This document shows, in pieces, positions 11,153 through 22,161 of a DNA stretch of 64,000 nt. The position numbers and the translations under genes were made by a program. The notes beneath the pieces are model-generated. The model did no database searches, was not told where the DNA came from, and saw nothing but the letters and a program-made list of their open reading frames with translations. Source of the DNA: Panopea generosa (lineage: Eukaryota; Mollusca; Bivalvia; Adapedonta; Hiatellidae); the NCBI GenBank assembly GCA_029582155.1, contig CM055907.1, positions 13,165,492 to 13,229,491 on the forward strand. The letters are read 5' to 3'. Position 1 is the stretch's first letter; every line of letters begins with the position of its first letter.

Positions 11153-11830
11153 TTACCTTACAGCAAAATTTGATAAAAAAATTATGTTCTTTATCTATTA
11201 TAACTTACCTGATAAAAACATGATCAATACAGCAAATTCCCGATGTTTGATTTGTATTGAAGAGGAAGAGAGGCAAAAGAAGAGGAAGAAGGCAACTGCT
11301 GTACAGCCAAGACAAAAATGGACAGAAGCAGAAGTCAAAGAGCTTCGCAGAATGTGAAAATGCACGAAAGGTCAGTCAAAACTCTGGCGGACCAAGAGAC
11401 AATATTAAACAAAAGGTTTCTAACATGTTGAAAAGTTATAGACAATTTTGGGTGCATACTCTTTTTAGTTTATGACTGTTCAGGTATATTGCTTTTGGAA
11501 ATTTTAAGTGGGACATGCATTTGAACTTGTCTATTCAAAGAATAGAATATAAGTGGATTGTGAAGGACTTTATCATTATCACCAAGAATGTTCTTCAAGC
11601 ATATTGTATTGTGCCTTTTTTCAAATTCAGTTCTTAGCTCGATTGAATTTTTCCCCTTTTTATACTCAGAAATTAAATATTTCTCTTCAACAGTTCCTAC
11701 CAATACTGTATGAGTGAGTCAACACCCCAATTAAAGAAACATCATAGTGAGATTGAGTTTAAATCACATTTAAAACAAAGTTAACATAACATGCATTTTT
11801 TCAGATTCAGTGTTGCAGTACTAAGAATAT
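11153..11830. other. Unassigned; possible fragment of a KWTEAE-type ORF
   Basis: At about 11,255-11,440 the plus strand encodes, across a frame change, a basic stretch and KWTEAEVKELR followed by a GPRDNIKQKVSNML-like segment. It is reminiscent of Myb/SANT-like DNA-binding segments found in mobile-element ORFs, but it is too short and broken to name. The rest is featureless. Confidence 0.3.
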
Positions 11831-13290
11831 ATTTATACAGATACATTTAGTTTGGTCTTTAAGTGGGTCATACTCACTTTTACCAGGAGTGTTGTTATAC
11901 AGGTACATTTAGTTTGGTCTTTAAGTGGGTCATACTCACTTTTACCAGGGGTTTTGTTATACAGGCACATTTAGTTTGGTCTTTAAGTGGGTCATACTCT
12001 CTTTTACCAGGAATGTTGTTATACAGGCACTGTGTAAGGACTTTTAAAGTGGGTCATACTCACTTTTACCAGGAATGTTGTTAAACAGGCTCTGTAAGGA
12101 CTTTTTAAGTGGGTCATACTCACTTTTACAAGGAATGTTGTTATACAGGCTCTGTAAGGACTTTTTAAGTGGATCATACTCACTTTTACCAGGAATGTTG
12201 TTATACAGGCACTGTGTAAGGACTTTTAAAGTGGGTCATACTCACTTTTACGAGGAATGTTGTTATACAGGCTCTGTAAGGACTTTTTAAGTGGGTCATA
12301 CTCACTTTTACCAGGAGTATTGTTATACAGGCTCTGTAAGGACTTTTTAAGTGGGTCATACTCACTTTTACCAGGAATGTTGTTATACAGGCTCTGTAAG
12401 GACTTTTTAAGTGGGTCATACTCACTTTTACCAGGAATGTTGTTATACAGGCACTGTGTAAGGACTTTTAAAGTCAGGTCATACTCACTTTTACGAGGAA
12501 TGTTGTTATACAGGCTCTGTAAGGACTTTTTAAGTGGGTCATACTCACTTTTACCAGGAGTATTGTTATACAGGCTCTGTAAGGACTTTTTAAGTGGGTC
12601 ATACTCACTTTTATGAGGAATGTTGTTATACAGGCTCTGTAAGGCCTTTTTAAGTGGGTCATACTCACTTTTACTAGGAATGTTGTTATACAGGCTCTGT
12701 AAGGACTTTTTAAGTGGGTCATACTCACTTTTACCAGGAATGTTGTTATACAAACTCGGTAAGGACTTTTAAAGTGGGTCATACTCACTTTTACGAGGAA
12801 TGTTGTTATACAGGCACTGTAAGGACTTTTAAAGTGGGTCATACCCTGTTTTACAAGGAATGTTGTTATACAGGCTCTGTAAGGACTTTTAAAGTGGGTC
12901 ATACTCACTTTTACCAGGATTGTTGTTAAACAGGCTCTGTAAGGACTTTTTAAGTGGGTCATACTCACTTTTACCAGGAATGTTGTTATACAGGCTCTGT
13001 AAGGCCTTTTTAAGTGGGTCATACTCACTTTTACCAGGAATGTTGTTATACAGGCACTGTGTAAGGACTTTTTAAGTGGGCCATACTCACTTTTACCAGG
13101 AATGTTGTTATACAGGCACTGTGTAAGGACTTTTTAAGTGGGTCATACTCACTTTTACCAGGAATGTTGTTATACAGGCACTGTGTAAGGACTTTTTAAG
13201 TGAGTCATACTCACTTTTACCAGGAATGTTGTTATACAGGTACTGAGTTAGGACTTTTTAAGTGGGTCATACTCACTTTAACCAAGAGTG
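11831..13290. repeat. 60-bp minisatellite, about 24 copies
   Basis: Tandem units read GGGTCATACTCACTTTTACC then AGGAATGTTGTTATACAGGC then TCTGTAAGGACTTTTTAAGT. Most are 60 bp, with 62-bp variants containing ACTGTGTAAGG. The first three units differ ('CATTTAGTTTGGTCTTTAAG'), suggesting the array grew from one end. Open frames of up to 184 codons on both strands result from the 60-bp period and are not genes. Confidence 0.97.
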
Positions 13291-13495
13291 TATCACTGAC
13301 CATGACTCATTAAGGACTATGCAAGATTATTCTTGATAGTCGCTTATGTATCAAGGAACTGTGGTCAAGTCTTTGACATCGGCTTGAAATTGCATATAAT
13401 ATGATAAATAATTCATCATAATGCCTATTGGCACATGTAGTTGTCTTCTGAAAATTCAGTTTGTTGCTGCTTCATTATTCGCCAAAGAAAGTGAA

Positions 13496-15205
13496 CAGTC
13501 AACAGTTCTGCTATAGATAGTCATTGTAGTCAACATTTCTGCTATAGGCAGTAAGTGCAGTACAGTCAACAGTTCTGCTATAGACAGTCATTGTAGTAAA
13601 CATTTCTGCTATAGGCAGTAAGTGCAGTACAGTCAACAGTTCTGCTATAGACAGTCACTGTACAGCCATCATTTCTTCTATAGACAGTCAGTGTACAGTC
13701 ATCATTTCTGCTATAGACAGTCATTGTACAGTCAACATTTCTGCTATAGACAGTCAGTGTTCAGTCAACATTTTTGCCAAAGACAGTCAGTGTACAGTCA
13801 AAATTTCTTCTATAGACAGTCATTGTACAGTCAACCTTTCTGCTATAGACAGTCAGTGCACAGTCAACATTTCTGCTATAGACAGTCAGTGTACAGTCAT
13901 CATTTCTGCTATAGACAGTCATTGTACAGCCAACATTTCTTCTATAGACAGTCAGTGTACAGTCAACATTTCAGCTATAGACAGTCAGTGTACAGTCATC
14001 ATTTCTACTATAGACAGTCATTGTACAGTGAACATTTCTGCTATAGACAGTCAGTGTACAGTCAACATTTCTGCTATAGACAGTCAGTGTACAGTCAATA
14101 TTTCTGCTATAGACATTCAGTGTACAGTCATCATTTCTGCTATAGACAGTCAGTGTACAGTCATCATTTCTGCTCTAAACAATAAGTGTACAGTCAACAT
14201 TTCTGCTGTAGACAGTCAGTGTACAGTCATCATTTCTGCTATAGACAGTCAGTGTACAGTCATCATTTCTGCTATAGACAGTCAGTGTACAGTCAACATT
14301 TCTGCTTCAGAATGTCATTGAACAGTCAACCTTTCTGCTATAGACAGTCAGTGTACAGTCATCATTTCTGCTATAGACAGTCAGTGTACAGTCATCATTT
14401 CTGCTATAGACAGTCATTGTACAGTCAACATTTCTGCTGTAGACAGTCAGTGTACAGTCATCATTTCTGCTATAGACAGTCAGTGTACAGTCATCATTTC
14501 TGCTATAAACAATAAGTGTACAGTCAACATTTCTGCTATAAACAATAAGTGTACAGTCAACATTTCTGCTGTAGACAGTCAGTGTACAGTCATCATTTCT
14601 GCTATAGACAGTCAGTGTACAGTCAACATTTCCGCTATAAACAATCAGTGTACAGTCAACATTTCTGCTGTAGACAGTCAGTGTACAGTCATCATTTCTG
14701 CTATAGACAGTCAGTGTACAGACAACATTTCCGCTATAAACAATCAGTGTACAGTCAACATTTCTGCTGCGGACAGTCAGTGTACAGTCATCATTTCTGC
14801 TATAGACAGTCAGTGTACAGTCAACATTTCTGCTGTAGACAGTCAGTGTACAGATCTCATTTCTGCTATAGACAGTCAGTGTACATTATCATTTCTGCTA
14901 TGGACAGTCAGTGTACAGTCAACATTTCCGCTATAAACAATCAGTGTACAGTCAACATTTCTGCTGTAGACAGTCAGTGTACAGTCATCATTTCTGCTAT
15001 AGACAGTCAGTGTACAGACAACATTTCCGCTATAAACAATCAGTGTACAGTCAACATTTCTGCTGCGGACAGTCAGTGTACAGTCATCATTTCTGCTATA
15101 GACAGTCAGTGTACAGTCATCATTTCTGCTATAGACAGTCAGTGTACAGTCAACATTTCTGCTATAGACCGTCAGTGAACAGCAAAATTTCTGCTATAGA
15201 CAGAA
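13496..15205. repeat. 33-bp minisatellite, about 51 copies, with higher-order structure
   Basis: The basic unit is CAGTCATCATTTCTGCTATA followed by GACAGTCAGTGTA (33 bp). Variants alternate GTCAAC/GTCATC, CTATAGACAGTC/CTGTAGACAGTC and CCGCTATAAACAATC. The ordered variant block around 14,628-14,925 recurs at about 14,926-15,220, a higher-order unit of about nine monomers. Frames of 97-209 codons (repeat such as VYSHHFCYRQS) are period artefacts. Confidence 0.97.
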
Positions 15206-16188
15206 TATTTATTTAAAGTGATAAATATGGTATTTTTTTTGTCAAAACACAATGATTATTTTAGATATTTAGTTCTCAAATAGACACTTAACGGGATTAT
15301 ATTGGCAAGTAACACAAACACGCTATTAATCCAGACTTTTCCTGTATGCAGTGTGCACAAAATAATGCTTATGTATTGACGTATAACCTTTATTTACTTG
15401 AAAGTTATCAAATTCACAGTAATTGAATATTGGCCAAAACTTTAATACGTCCCACAATAAAGTATTGCGCAATGGTTACATTGAACTCCGTAAACTTCCT
15501 GAACAAAGCCTCGAAAACGAGATTGGGAACGAGTCTTCACGATGTTATCCGATGATTGATCGGAAACCCGAAAGCGGTTCGGTGAAAATGGCGAATGTAA
15601 ACAAAATCAGAAACCCGATTTTTGTAATAAAGAGGTTATGCAATTAGAAACGTAAGACGCGTATATCTCTAAGTTATAAGTGTATCTTCATGCTGGGCGT
15701 GTGTATTTAGGACAGGGAATTGACGGTAACATGCCAATATAATCCCTTTAAATGATTTACATATAATAATTTATAATTATACCATACATGATAAAGGCAA
15801 GTTATAATTGCACTTTATAAATCAATATTTTCATTAAGGGTAGAATTTATTTTGATATGTTTGCTTGTTGATATAAATAATTGTATAACTTGGTGCCAAT
15901 TTGTATAATTGTATTTTACCAACTTTGTAATATTCAATATTGCATAAGCCTCAAATTTATGGATGATGCTCATCAAAATATAAGGAATATCGCTGATTTC
16001 AATGAAGATAGTGAAGAGATTAAATTTTTGTAATGTAAATTGTTTCAGGTTAATGTACATAATATTATGTGTGCCAAGAACATCAGAGAAACATTGTTTG
16101 GTGCTTTACAAAGTTATGTATTTTTTATACCTTAGAGTATTATATTGTAACTTTTGGTACATTTGTGTAATCTGAATGTACATTAATA
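15206..16188. other. Unassigned sequence with one short open frame
   Basis: A 74-codon plus-strand frame (15,423-15,647) lies in locally less AT-rich sequence containing GAAAATGGCGAATG, which resembles an animal start context. No known domain and no partner exon were recognised, so it is left unassigned. Confidence 0.35.
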
Positions 16189-17115
16189 TGAGGGGCATTC
16201 AATATATTCTGTCATTGGTCTTTGCATATCTAAGATTTTCACAGGAACGGGATTTTTTTCAGGCTAACCCTTCAAAGTATCCCCCCACCCCACACTCGCA
16301 GAGATACACACTTTTGAAGTATTGCTGTCCATGACATAACTAAATGCTGCAAAGTAGTCTCCCCTTGGTATACTGTTCAGACACTAAAAAATTGCAGACC
16401 CATTAGGGCACTTCTAGTAGCATAGCGTTTACCTGCGAGCATTTTTTTAGCATGGGAACTAGGGAAAAGTCACAGGGGCTAAAGTCAGGGGAATAAGTGG
16501 GGTGTTTAACCTGAATAACCTTTTCTTGTTCTAAGAAAGATTGCACACTTTTCTTTTTGTAGGCAGAAGCATTGTCATTAATAAGCTGTATGCCTTCCAA
16601 ACCGTTACTTGGGCATTTATTTTGATTAAACATTTTGACAGATTTAAGTACTTTATCTGTGTAAGACATGTCTGTAATTGTTTTACCCTCTTTGCAAGGG
16701 ATTTGTACAACAGGACCACTAAAATTGAAGAAAATGGCTTATAAAACCTTCTTGGTGCTTCTTGTCCTGAGACTTTGTTATGACTGGGCAAGCCTGATTT
16801 TTACCAAGCCATTGTTTGTTATTGATGCGCCATTGGGGCTCAAAATTAATAAATCCAAGTTTCATCCCCAGTGGGTAAGTCAGAAATTTTTTGGGTTACA
16901 ATTTTTATATTTTTTCGGAAGCTTTTTTAGCACAATTTAAATGCTTGGCCTTTTGGTCAGGTGTCAGCAAGTGGGGGATCCATCTTGCACAAAGCTTTTT
17001 AGCTCTACTGACAAGCAGGGCTTATGTCTTGGTAAGTTGTCCATCCATTAACATTTTTCTTGTATATGCGATAGCACTTCATTTTTTATTGAGTTATAAC
17101 CAAACTTGCGTAGCA
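16189..17115 (-). pseudogene. Mariner-family transposase remnant
   Basis: On the minus strand, several frames joined by frameshifts and stops give, in order, a 'CARWIPHLLTPDQKAKHLNC'-like segment (about 17,000-16,925), a GDETWI-like segment (about 16,870) and the 16,403-16,669 frame with LINDNASAYKKKSVQSFLEQ and YSPDFSPCDF. The second and third catalytic Asp are separated by exactly 34 residues, as in mariner D,D34D transposases, which cut and paste DNA at TA sites. The plus-strand end TATGAGGGGCATTCAATATA at 16,187 looks like a mariner terminal repeat with its TA. The other end was not found. The frame is broken by stops and shifts and the N-terminal DNA-binding part is missing, so it should be inactive. 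Confidence 0.85.
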
Positions 17116-17745
17116 GTTATATAACCATAAGATCTTGGGCAAGTTAAGTGAAGCTTAAAAAACATTTTCTCTGAAATGTCAAGGCCCAGACAGTAGATAT
17201 TTTACATGTAGCATTGCATGGGTTACAGTCCCCTTAACGATACCTTTACAATGACCAGCTAGTCTGGTTAGTTAGACAAATTTATTCAAGGTCTCACTGA
17301 AGAATTACCTCCCCTACATTACGGTAGCAAGATTATAACGCCCGAGAAATTAGAGCTGTGTAATTTGGTTTGGCAAAGTATTTTTGAAAATGTTTTAAAT
17401 GCTCATGTTTTTTTCTACAGATGAGAAGAATGGAACATTGGCATGAGTTGCGCCAAGTTTGGCTGACATTGGTTGCTGTTTGATGAAGATATAACAGTTT
17501 GAAGATGCGTAGTGATACACTGCAAAAATTGCAGAATTGTCAAAAATGAAGTGGTGTCCTCAAACCATGGATATTGTGAAAAAGCCACCTGGTCAACCCC
17601 ATGTTTTTTTCTGCATATTTGGAGCAACAGATGACAATCTATGGAAACAAAGTGCTTTTAGAACCGTCAGTAATGCGTTCAGTGTTCCAGAAGTGCATGT
17701 CTCTATATGTAAGTATAGTGCAAAATTAATTGGTATGTGAGACAT
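17116..17745. other. Unassigned; carries an isolated 102-bp-array unit
   Basis: The segment 17,235-17,295 (CAATGACCAGCTAGTCTGGT...) matches the array at 17,746 but stands alone about 450 bp upstream. A 'TTTTTTTCTACAG' acceptor-like site at about 17,420 and a 'GTAAGT' donor-like site at 17,709 bracket no continuous coding frame. Confidence 0.5.
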
Positions 17746-18242
17746 CAAAGGGAGATAACTCAAATATGTCTAATGTTACAATTTCATCAAGTAGACAGGA
17801 TATCTTTACAATGACCAGCTAATCTGGTTAGTTAGACAAATTCATTCAAAGGGAGATAACTCAAATTTGTTTTAATGTAACAATTTCATCAAGTAGACAG
17901 GATATCTTTACAATGACCAGCTAGTCTGGTTAGTTAGACAAATTCATTCGAAGGGAGATAACTCAAATATGTTTTAATGTAACAATTTCATCAAGTAGAC
18001 AGGATATCTTGACAATGACCAGCTAGTCTGGTTAGTTAGACAAATTCATTCAAAGGGAGATAACTCAAATTTGTTTTAATGTAACAATTTGTTCAAGTAG
18101 ACAGGATACCTTTACAACGACCAGCTAGTCTGGTTAGTTAGACAAATTCATTCAAAGGGAGATAACTCAAATTTGTTTTAATGTAACAATTTCATCAATT
18201 AGTCAGGATACCTTTACAATGACCAACTGGTCTGTTTAGTTA
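17746..18242. repeat. 102-103-bp tandem repeat, about 4.8 copies
   Basis: Units start CAAAGGGAGATAACTCAAAT and continue through 'TTCATCAAGTAGACAGGATA' and 'GACCAGCTAGTCTGGTTAGT'. Neighbouring units differ by only a few bases. Confidence 0.95.
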
Positions 18243-18442
18243 GTTTAAACTTATTTATTTTACTTTGATAGTGAAACAAGTTCTTACAACTTAGGCAAAT
18301 CATGAAGTCTTCCTTGTGAGAACCAGTATTAAGCATAATTATGTGGAAAAGTCTTGTTCAAGGACACCACGCATAGCCAGTGGTGGAGGATCGAATCCAC
18401 AACCCTCCGAGGATGGGTTTGGTGCTCTACCACTGGACCACG
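18243..18442 (-). mobile_element. SINE-B copy (tRNA-derived)
   Basis: On the minus strand the head reads TCGTGGTCCAGTGGTAGAGC, then box B GGATTCGATCC, with a body containing 'AGTGAAACAAGTTCTTACAA' in plus-strand sense. The same element is at 48,176-48,392, with a fragment at about 37,360-37,460. Confidence 0.8.
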
Positions 18443-18631
18443 ATTTGTATCATTTTTAAACTTATATTATGAAATCCAGTTTATTTCAGAGAAAAAGTCA
18501 CGGTGACCTTAGACATGTATTCATCGTATACAGAAATCAGAGTTGAACCATGTTACTTTTTTTGCAAGTACATGTAGCTGACAAGGCTTGTATTCATTTT
18601 TATTTGGACCAAGCTGAACTTCTGAGTTTTC

Positions 18632-18860
18632 TTAACTCTTTACTCCATATGCATTTTAACTGGACTTTTCCGAACTCAAAAGCCTCACATAGTCAATTCA
18701 AATGAATAGATACATTTAACCTTTTTATAGTGATAGAGCAGAAAACTGTGCAGAACCTGTTTTGATTGCTGTTTACGAGCAATCAGAACTGGTTCTACAC
18801 TGTTATAAAGCCTTCTATATTAGAGGTGTTCAAAGGTGTCCATATGAAGTAAAGGGTCAA
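18632..18860 (+). mobile_element. piggyBac-like MITE, copy B (diverged palindrome)
   Basis: The ends TTAACTCTTTACTCCATAT and ATATGAAGTAAAGGGTCAA match the family at 3,133 with a few changes. The palindromic core differs in sequence from all other copies (left GTGCAGAACCTGTTTTGATT, right complement GTGTAGAACCAGTTCTGATT), yet still pairs. One to two minisatellite units are present. Confidence 0.78.
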
Positions 18861-18917
18861 TTAAGGTAGCATGTCCATAGATTCCCCAGAACCTTTTCTT
18901 TAAATCAAATTTACCTG

Positions 18918-19150
18918 ACTTTTAAGTTGGTAGCGTGTCTGACTATCAATCCAGGCAGTTTCAATACCTGCCCAGTCACAATACTACATTTCATCTCATT
19001 ACTATTCGTCTTTCTCTGCTGATTCAAGTAGGAAAGTTACTTGTGAAGATGAACTTGGCACTGGATAACCTTAAGAGGTTAGGTTAACTGATTGCTGTAA
19101 ATCCTTAATGGCATAAAAATGACACTAAATATTCACACAAACAAACACAT
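18918..19150 (+). mobile_element. SINE-1 copy, diverged
   Basis: A partial tRNA-like head (GTGTCTGACTATCAATCCAG), the body 'GATTCAAGTAGGAAAGTTAC' and the end 'GGCATAAAAATGACACTAAA', with an ACAA-type tail. It is more degraded than the 9,282 copy. Confidence 0.75.
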
Positions 19151-19784
19151 TTTCTGTTCTCTTGAATATCTTATACATCACCTGTTACCAATAAAAGTAA
19201 GTGATTTAGTTTAATATATTTATGGCTTTTATCAGTACAATTTCAGTGGCATGTATATAAATTAGATGTCAGATAAGGTCAGTTATTTTTAGTGTTAAAT
19301 AAAAATGTTTTACTTTAATGAAACACTATCAGGTGAAACAAATTTTACAGTAGAAATTGATTTTGAGGGACAAAATCAATGCAAATTCAATGTAACCAAA
19401 ACAGAAAACATTTTGATACAGTCGTTTGCAATAAGTTCTATAAAGGAGCACAAACTGTTGTGATAAAACTTTCAAAATTTGTTCAAATTGGTATTTGACA
19501 CATATTAAACCAAGTTATAACATAAATTTTATGATTTTTTAAAAATTTTCATCAATCAAAATTTTGCATTGAACGGTGCCAATTTAAAATCATCTGTTTG
19601 TGGTATTTCAAAAAGTATTCGGCTGAAGCATGTTTATTAATGATTAAGGAAACTTCAACTGATGCATACTTTATTTTTTCCTCCAAAGTTTTTGTTCACA
19701 AAATTTTAAAACTCTGAAACTATAACCCCACCCGTAGTGACATACACATCTTTATCAAGTTTTAAACAAGTCATAATGTTAATG

Positions 19785-19785
<1 letters not shown>
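19151..19785. other. Unassigned AT-rich sequence
   Basis: No gene or repeat was recognised. Confidence 0.4.
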
Positions 19786-19818
<33 letters not shown>

Positions 19819-20240
19819 TGATTGATTGATTGATTAATTGATCAATTGATTGATTGATGTTTATTCAGGTTAAAACACACATATACAGGTTACATTAAAT
19901 ATACATATCTATTACAAACAAAAGATAGATAAATTAGTAAAAGGTAATTTTGTAACTATCAACCATATTATATAAAATTAATTAAGTATTGCAACTTATT
20001 AAATACACAGAATGTAATTTTTGGAAAAATCCAATGTAAAAAATATTAATGATCTATCACCATAGTCTATAGAAAACTATGGTAACTTAAATGATATGGA
20101 TGGAAAATTCCAAAGAAGTATTCAGTTATATTAATGCAACATTGGACATACATAATAGTGTGAAACAACCATGGATTGCCCATAAAGCCCGAAGGCTTAT
20201 TTCCAATGAAATCCTTGGTACTATACTTACTAAGAGTATA
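19786..20240 (-). mobile_element. LINE 3' end with (TCAA)n tail
   Basis: On the minus strand, 'GGAAATAAGCCTTCGGGCTT', 'TGGGCAATCCATGG', 'GTATGTCCAATGTTGCATTA' and 'GTTTTAACCTGAATAAACAT' run in order into (TCAATCAA)n at 19,786-19,858. It closely matches 25,215-25,630 on the plus strand. The AATAAA lies just before the tail. Confidence 0.8.
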
Positions 20241-20717
20241 CATTAAAAAATTGCAATTGAATTAAATAAACATAATATAAAATTGAAGCCTTTGGAATTT
20301 GGAAGTTACCACATTGAATATTTCCATAATATATTTGTTAATAAACGTAATTTTGTACACTGTGTCCGTACTATAGGAAGCAGTTTGGAGTAAGATGATA
20401 TGAGGATCATGTACACATACCTCACTAACTCCCTGGTTCCCGCATATCTGGAACAAGAGCTGGGAGCCAGCAGTCAGCCTTCACAACACATGCACAGAAA
20501 CATGCCACTACCTAATGTGGGAAGTGTGCATTTTGGAAAGTATGCATCAAAATGTAGGTAGTGATACTCTAAACAAAAAACAATTTCACTGATAATCTCA
20601 ACCTTGTATGTATGAAAATAATTCAATATTTCTAGTGGTATATCTTTTCACTTGTTCAATAAATACTGAATATATTTGTATAGGCTAACTTAGCTCGCCA
20701 GACAATATACGGTAGTA
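20241..20717. other. Unassigned sequence
   Basis: No supported gene was seen. A 64-codon minus-strand frame (20,262-20,456) has no family features. Confidence 0.4.
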
Positions 20718-20957
20718 TTAACCATTTACTTCATATATACGCGTTTTCCCGCACCAATCACAGAAGGCCTTTGAAAACAGTGCAGGAAGAGTTCAGATTG
20801 CTCATAACGAGCAATCTGAACACTTCCTGCACTGTTTTCCACTCTGTCAATTAATATAAACATAATTTATCCAATAATTCAACAGCCTTCTATATAAGGT
20901 GTCCAAAGCCTTCTATATTAGAGGTATCCAAAGGCGTCTATATGAAGTAAAGGGTTA
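20718..20957 (+). mobile_element. piggyBac-like MITE, copy C (intact palindrome)
   Basis: Flanked by TTAA, with ends CCATTTACTTCATA and TATGAAGTAAAGGG. The palindromic core at 20,773-20,839 is almost perfect, with arms of about 30 bp (GAAAACAGTGCAGGAAGAGT...). About two minisatellite units precede the right end. The right-hand TTAA is shared with the next MITE, which starts immediately. Confidence 0.88.
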
Positions 20958-21530
20958 AAGGGAATACATCAGGGTTTTTCAAAATTTTAAAATTATATCG
21001 TGCCTATAATTTGTATTCACTGACCCCGTATTGCCAGAAGGATATCTGCTTAAACATGCCGAAATAATACAGTAGAACTTCGTTGGCTTCAACATGGATG
21101 GCTGGAACACCACATTTAACTCGAACCACCTGCCTGGACTCCCAGCTGAATTTGTATATCGATGTATAAACATGTACATGTATGGTATGTTGTTGAACAA
21201 TACTTTGGCTTGAACAACCCTTAACTTGAACTATATTGGTCCAGTCCTGTTGAGTTCGAGCCATCAAAATTTTACTGTATATTAAAAAGGGATTTCCTAA
21301 CATGTGCTGCACACCTAGATTAATGAAACTAAAATAGACTTCTCCGCTTAAAATTGTATTAAAAACATATTTTGTGATGTATTAAATGAGACAAATGATT
21401 TCTTTTTGATTTCAGTTAAATCTATTGAACAGATTTACACGCTGTAAAAATTGTTTCATCTTAGAATAAGTCTGAATGATGATCCGAAGGTTGTAAAGCA
21501 CTATTTAAGTGCTTTTCATTTTTAGGTCAC
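20954..21530 (+). mobile_element. MITE-550 copy, interrupted by another MITE
   Basis: Begins TTAA then AGGGAATACATCAGG, as in the complete copy at 55,544-56,099, and continues with 'TTCACTGACCCCGTATTGCC' and 'GGGATTTCCTAA'. It is interrupted at 21,069-21,283 by a pogo-like element. The distal part is degraded. Confidence 0.72.
21069..21283. mobile_element. pogo/Tigger-like MITE nested in MITE-550
   Basis: The left end TACAGTAGAACTTCGTTGGC and the right end TTTTACTGTATA are inverted repeats flanked by TA. CAGTAGAAC-type ends are characteristic of pogo/Tigger elements. The host sequence continues on either side. Confidence 0.7.
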
Positions 21531-22161
21531 CTAGGTCTCTAGGGACCTTTTGCGATTGCCTTTAGTCCGTTGTCATGCGTTGTCCGTCTGTAAATAATTG
21601 ACTTCTCAAAAATTTCAGTTCAATCATAATGAATTGTTGTATGCAGCTTTGATATCTAAGGGTGAATCAAAATTGTGAATTTTATGGTCCCCACACCCCT
21701 GGGACTTTGGGGGCAGGGCCAAAACAGTCAAATTCAAGGTAAACTTTGAAAATCTTCTTCTCAGTATAGGATTCTTAGCACTGGTAAACAAATGGTGAGC
21801 ATGATTATGGATGTATATGGGTCCTTTATAAAAATTGTGAATTGCAAGTCTCTGGGTCTCATGGTTAGGCCCTGGGGGTGGGGCACACTTTACTAAATCT
21901 GTATAAGAGAAATTGACAAAAAATGTTATTTTGTATGACTGAATATACTTTTGTGAATGTTTTTTGATTAATCAGGTGACTGTTAAGGCCAATGGGCCTC
22001 TTGTTAGAATGTGTATTTTGTTTCATATTTTCCACTCCAAAGTAAACATTGAAATTTGTTACATTTTGGTGTATTTGGCATAATGGTTTGCATTCAGATT
22101 TTATTTATTAATGATGAGATGCTTTTTGTTCAATTTTAGCTTTTAAAAATTCAAATTTTCC
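21525..22161 (+). repeat. Bivalve-type 'GGGCCTCTTGTT' repeat
   Basis: Starts TTAGGTCACCTAGGTCTCTA and ends with 'AGGCCAATGGGCCTCTTGTT' near 22,005. The layout (a GTCAC head, repeated 'ggg..ccc' segments, a GGGCCTCTTGTT end) resembles a repeat I recall from bivalve genomes. It is non-coding. Confidence 0.6.

Noticed and set aside
10827..11357. 176-codon plus-strand open frame
   Set aside because: Most of it is the 'AGCTCGCC' dispersed repeat, which recurs inverted at 42,415. No domain is visible, and only the last part has a transposon-like KWTEAE stretch.
11863..13028. Open frames of 71-184 codons on both strands in the 60-bp array
   Set aside because: Same artefact; both strands are open simultaneously and the units vary like non-coding repeats.
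11831..15205. Regular repeats that could suggest a CRISPR array
   Set aside because: There are no unique spacers between repeats, no cas genes, and the surroundings are clearly animal nuclear DNA.
13622..15216. Open frames of 97-209 codons in the 33-bp array (VYSHHFCYRQS repeats)
   Set aside because: Period artefact in a minisatellite; several frames are open at once and no promoter or exon signal was seen.
15423..15647. 74-codon open frame with a good-looking start context
   Set aside because: No domain or partner exon and only slightly different base composition; kept as a note in the unassigned region.
17415..17740. Possible exon after TTTTTTTCTACAG
   Set aside because: All three frames contain stops between the acceptor and the donor-like GTAAGT, and the 67-codon frame has no recognisable domain.
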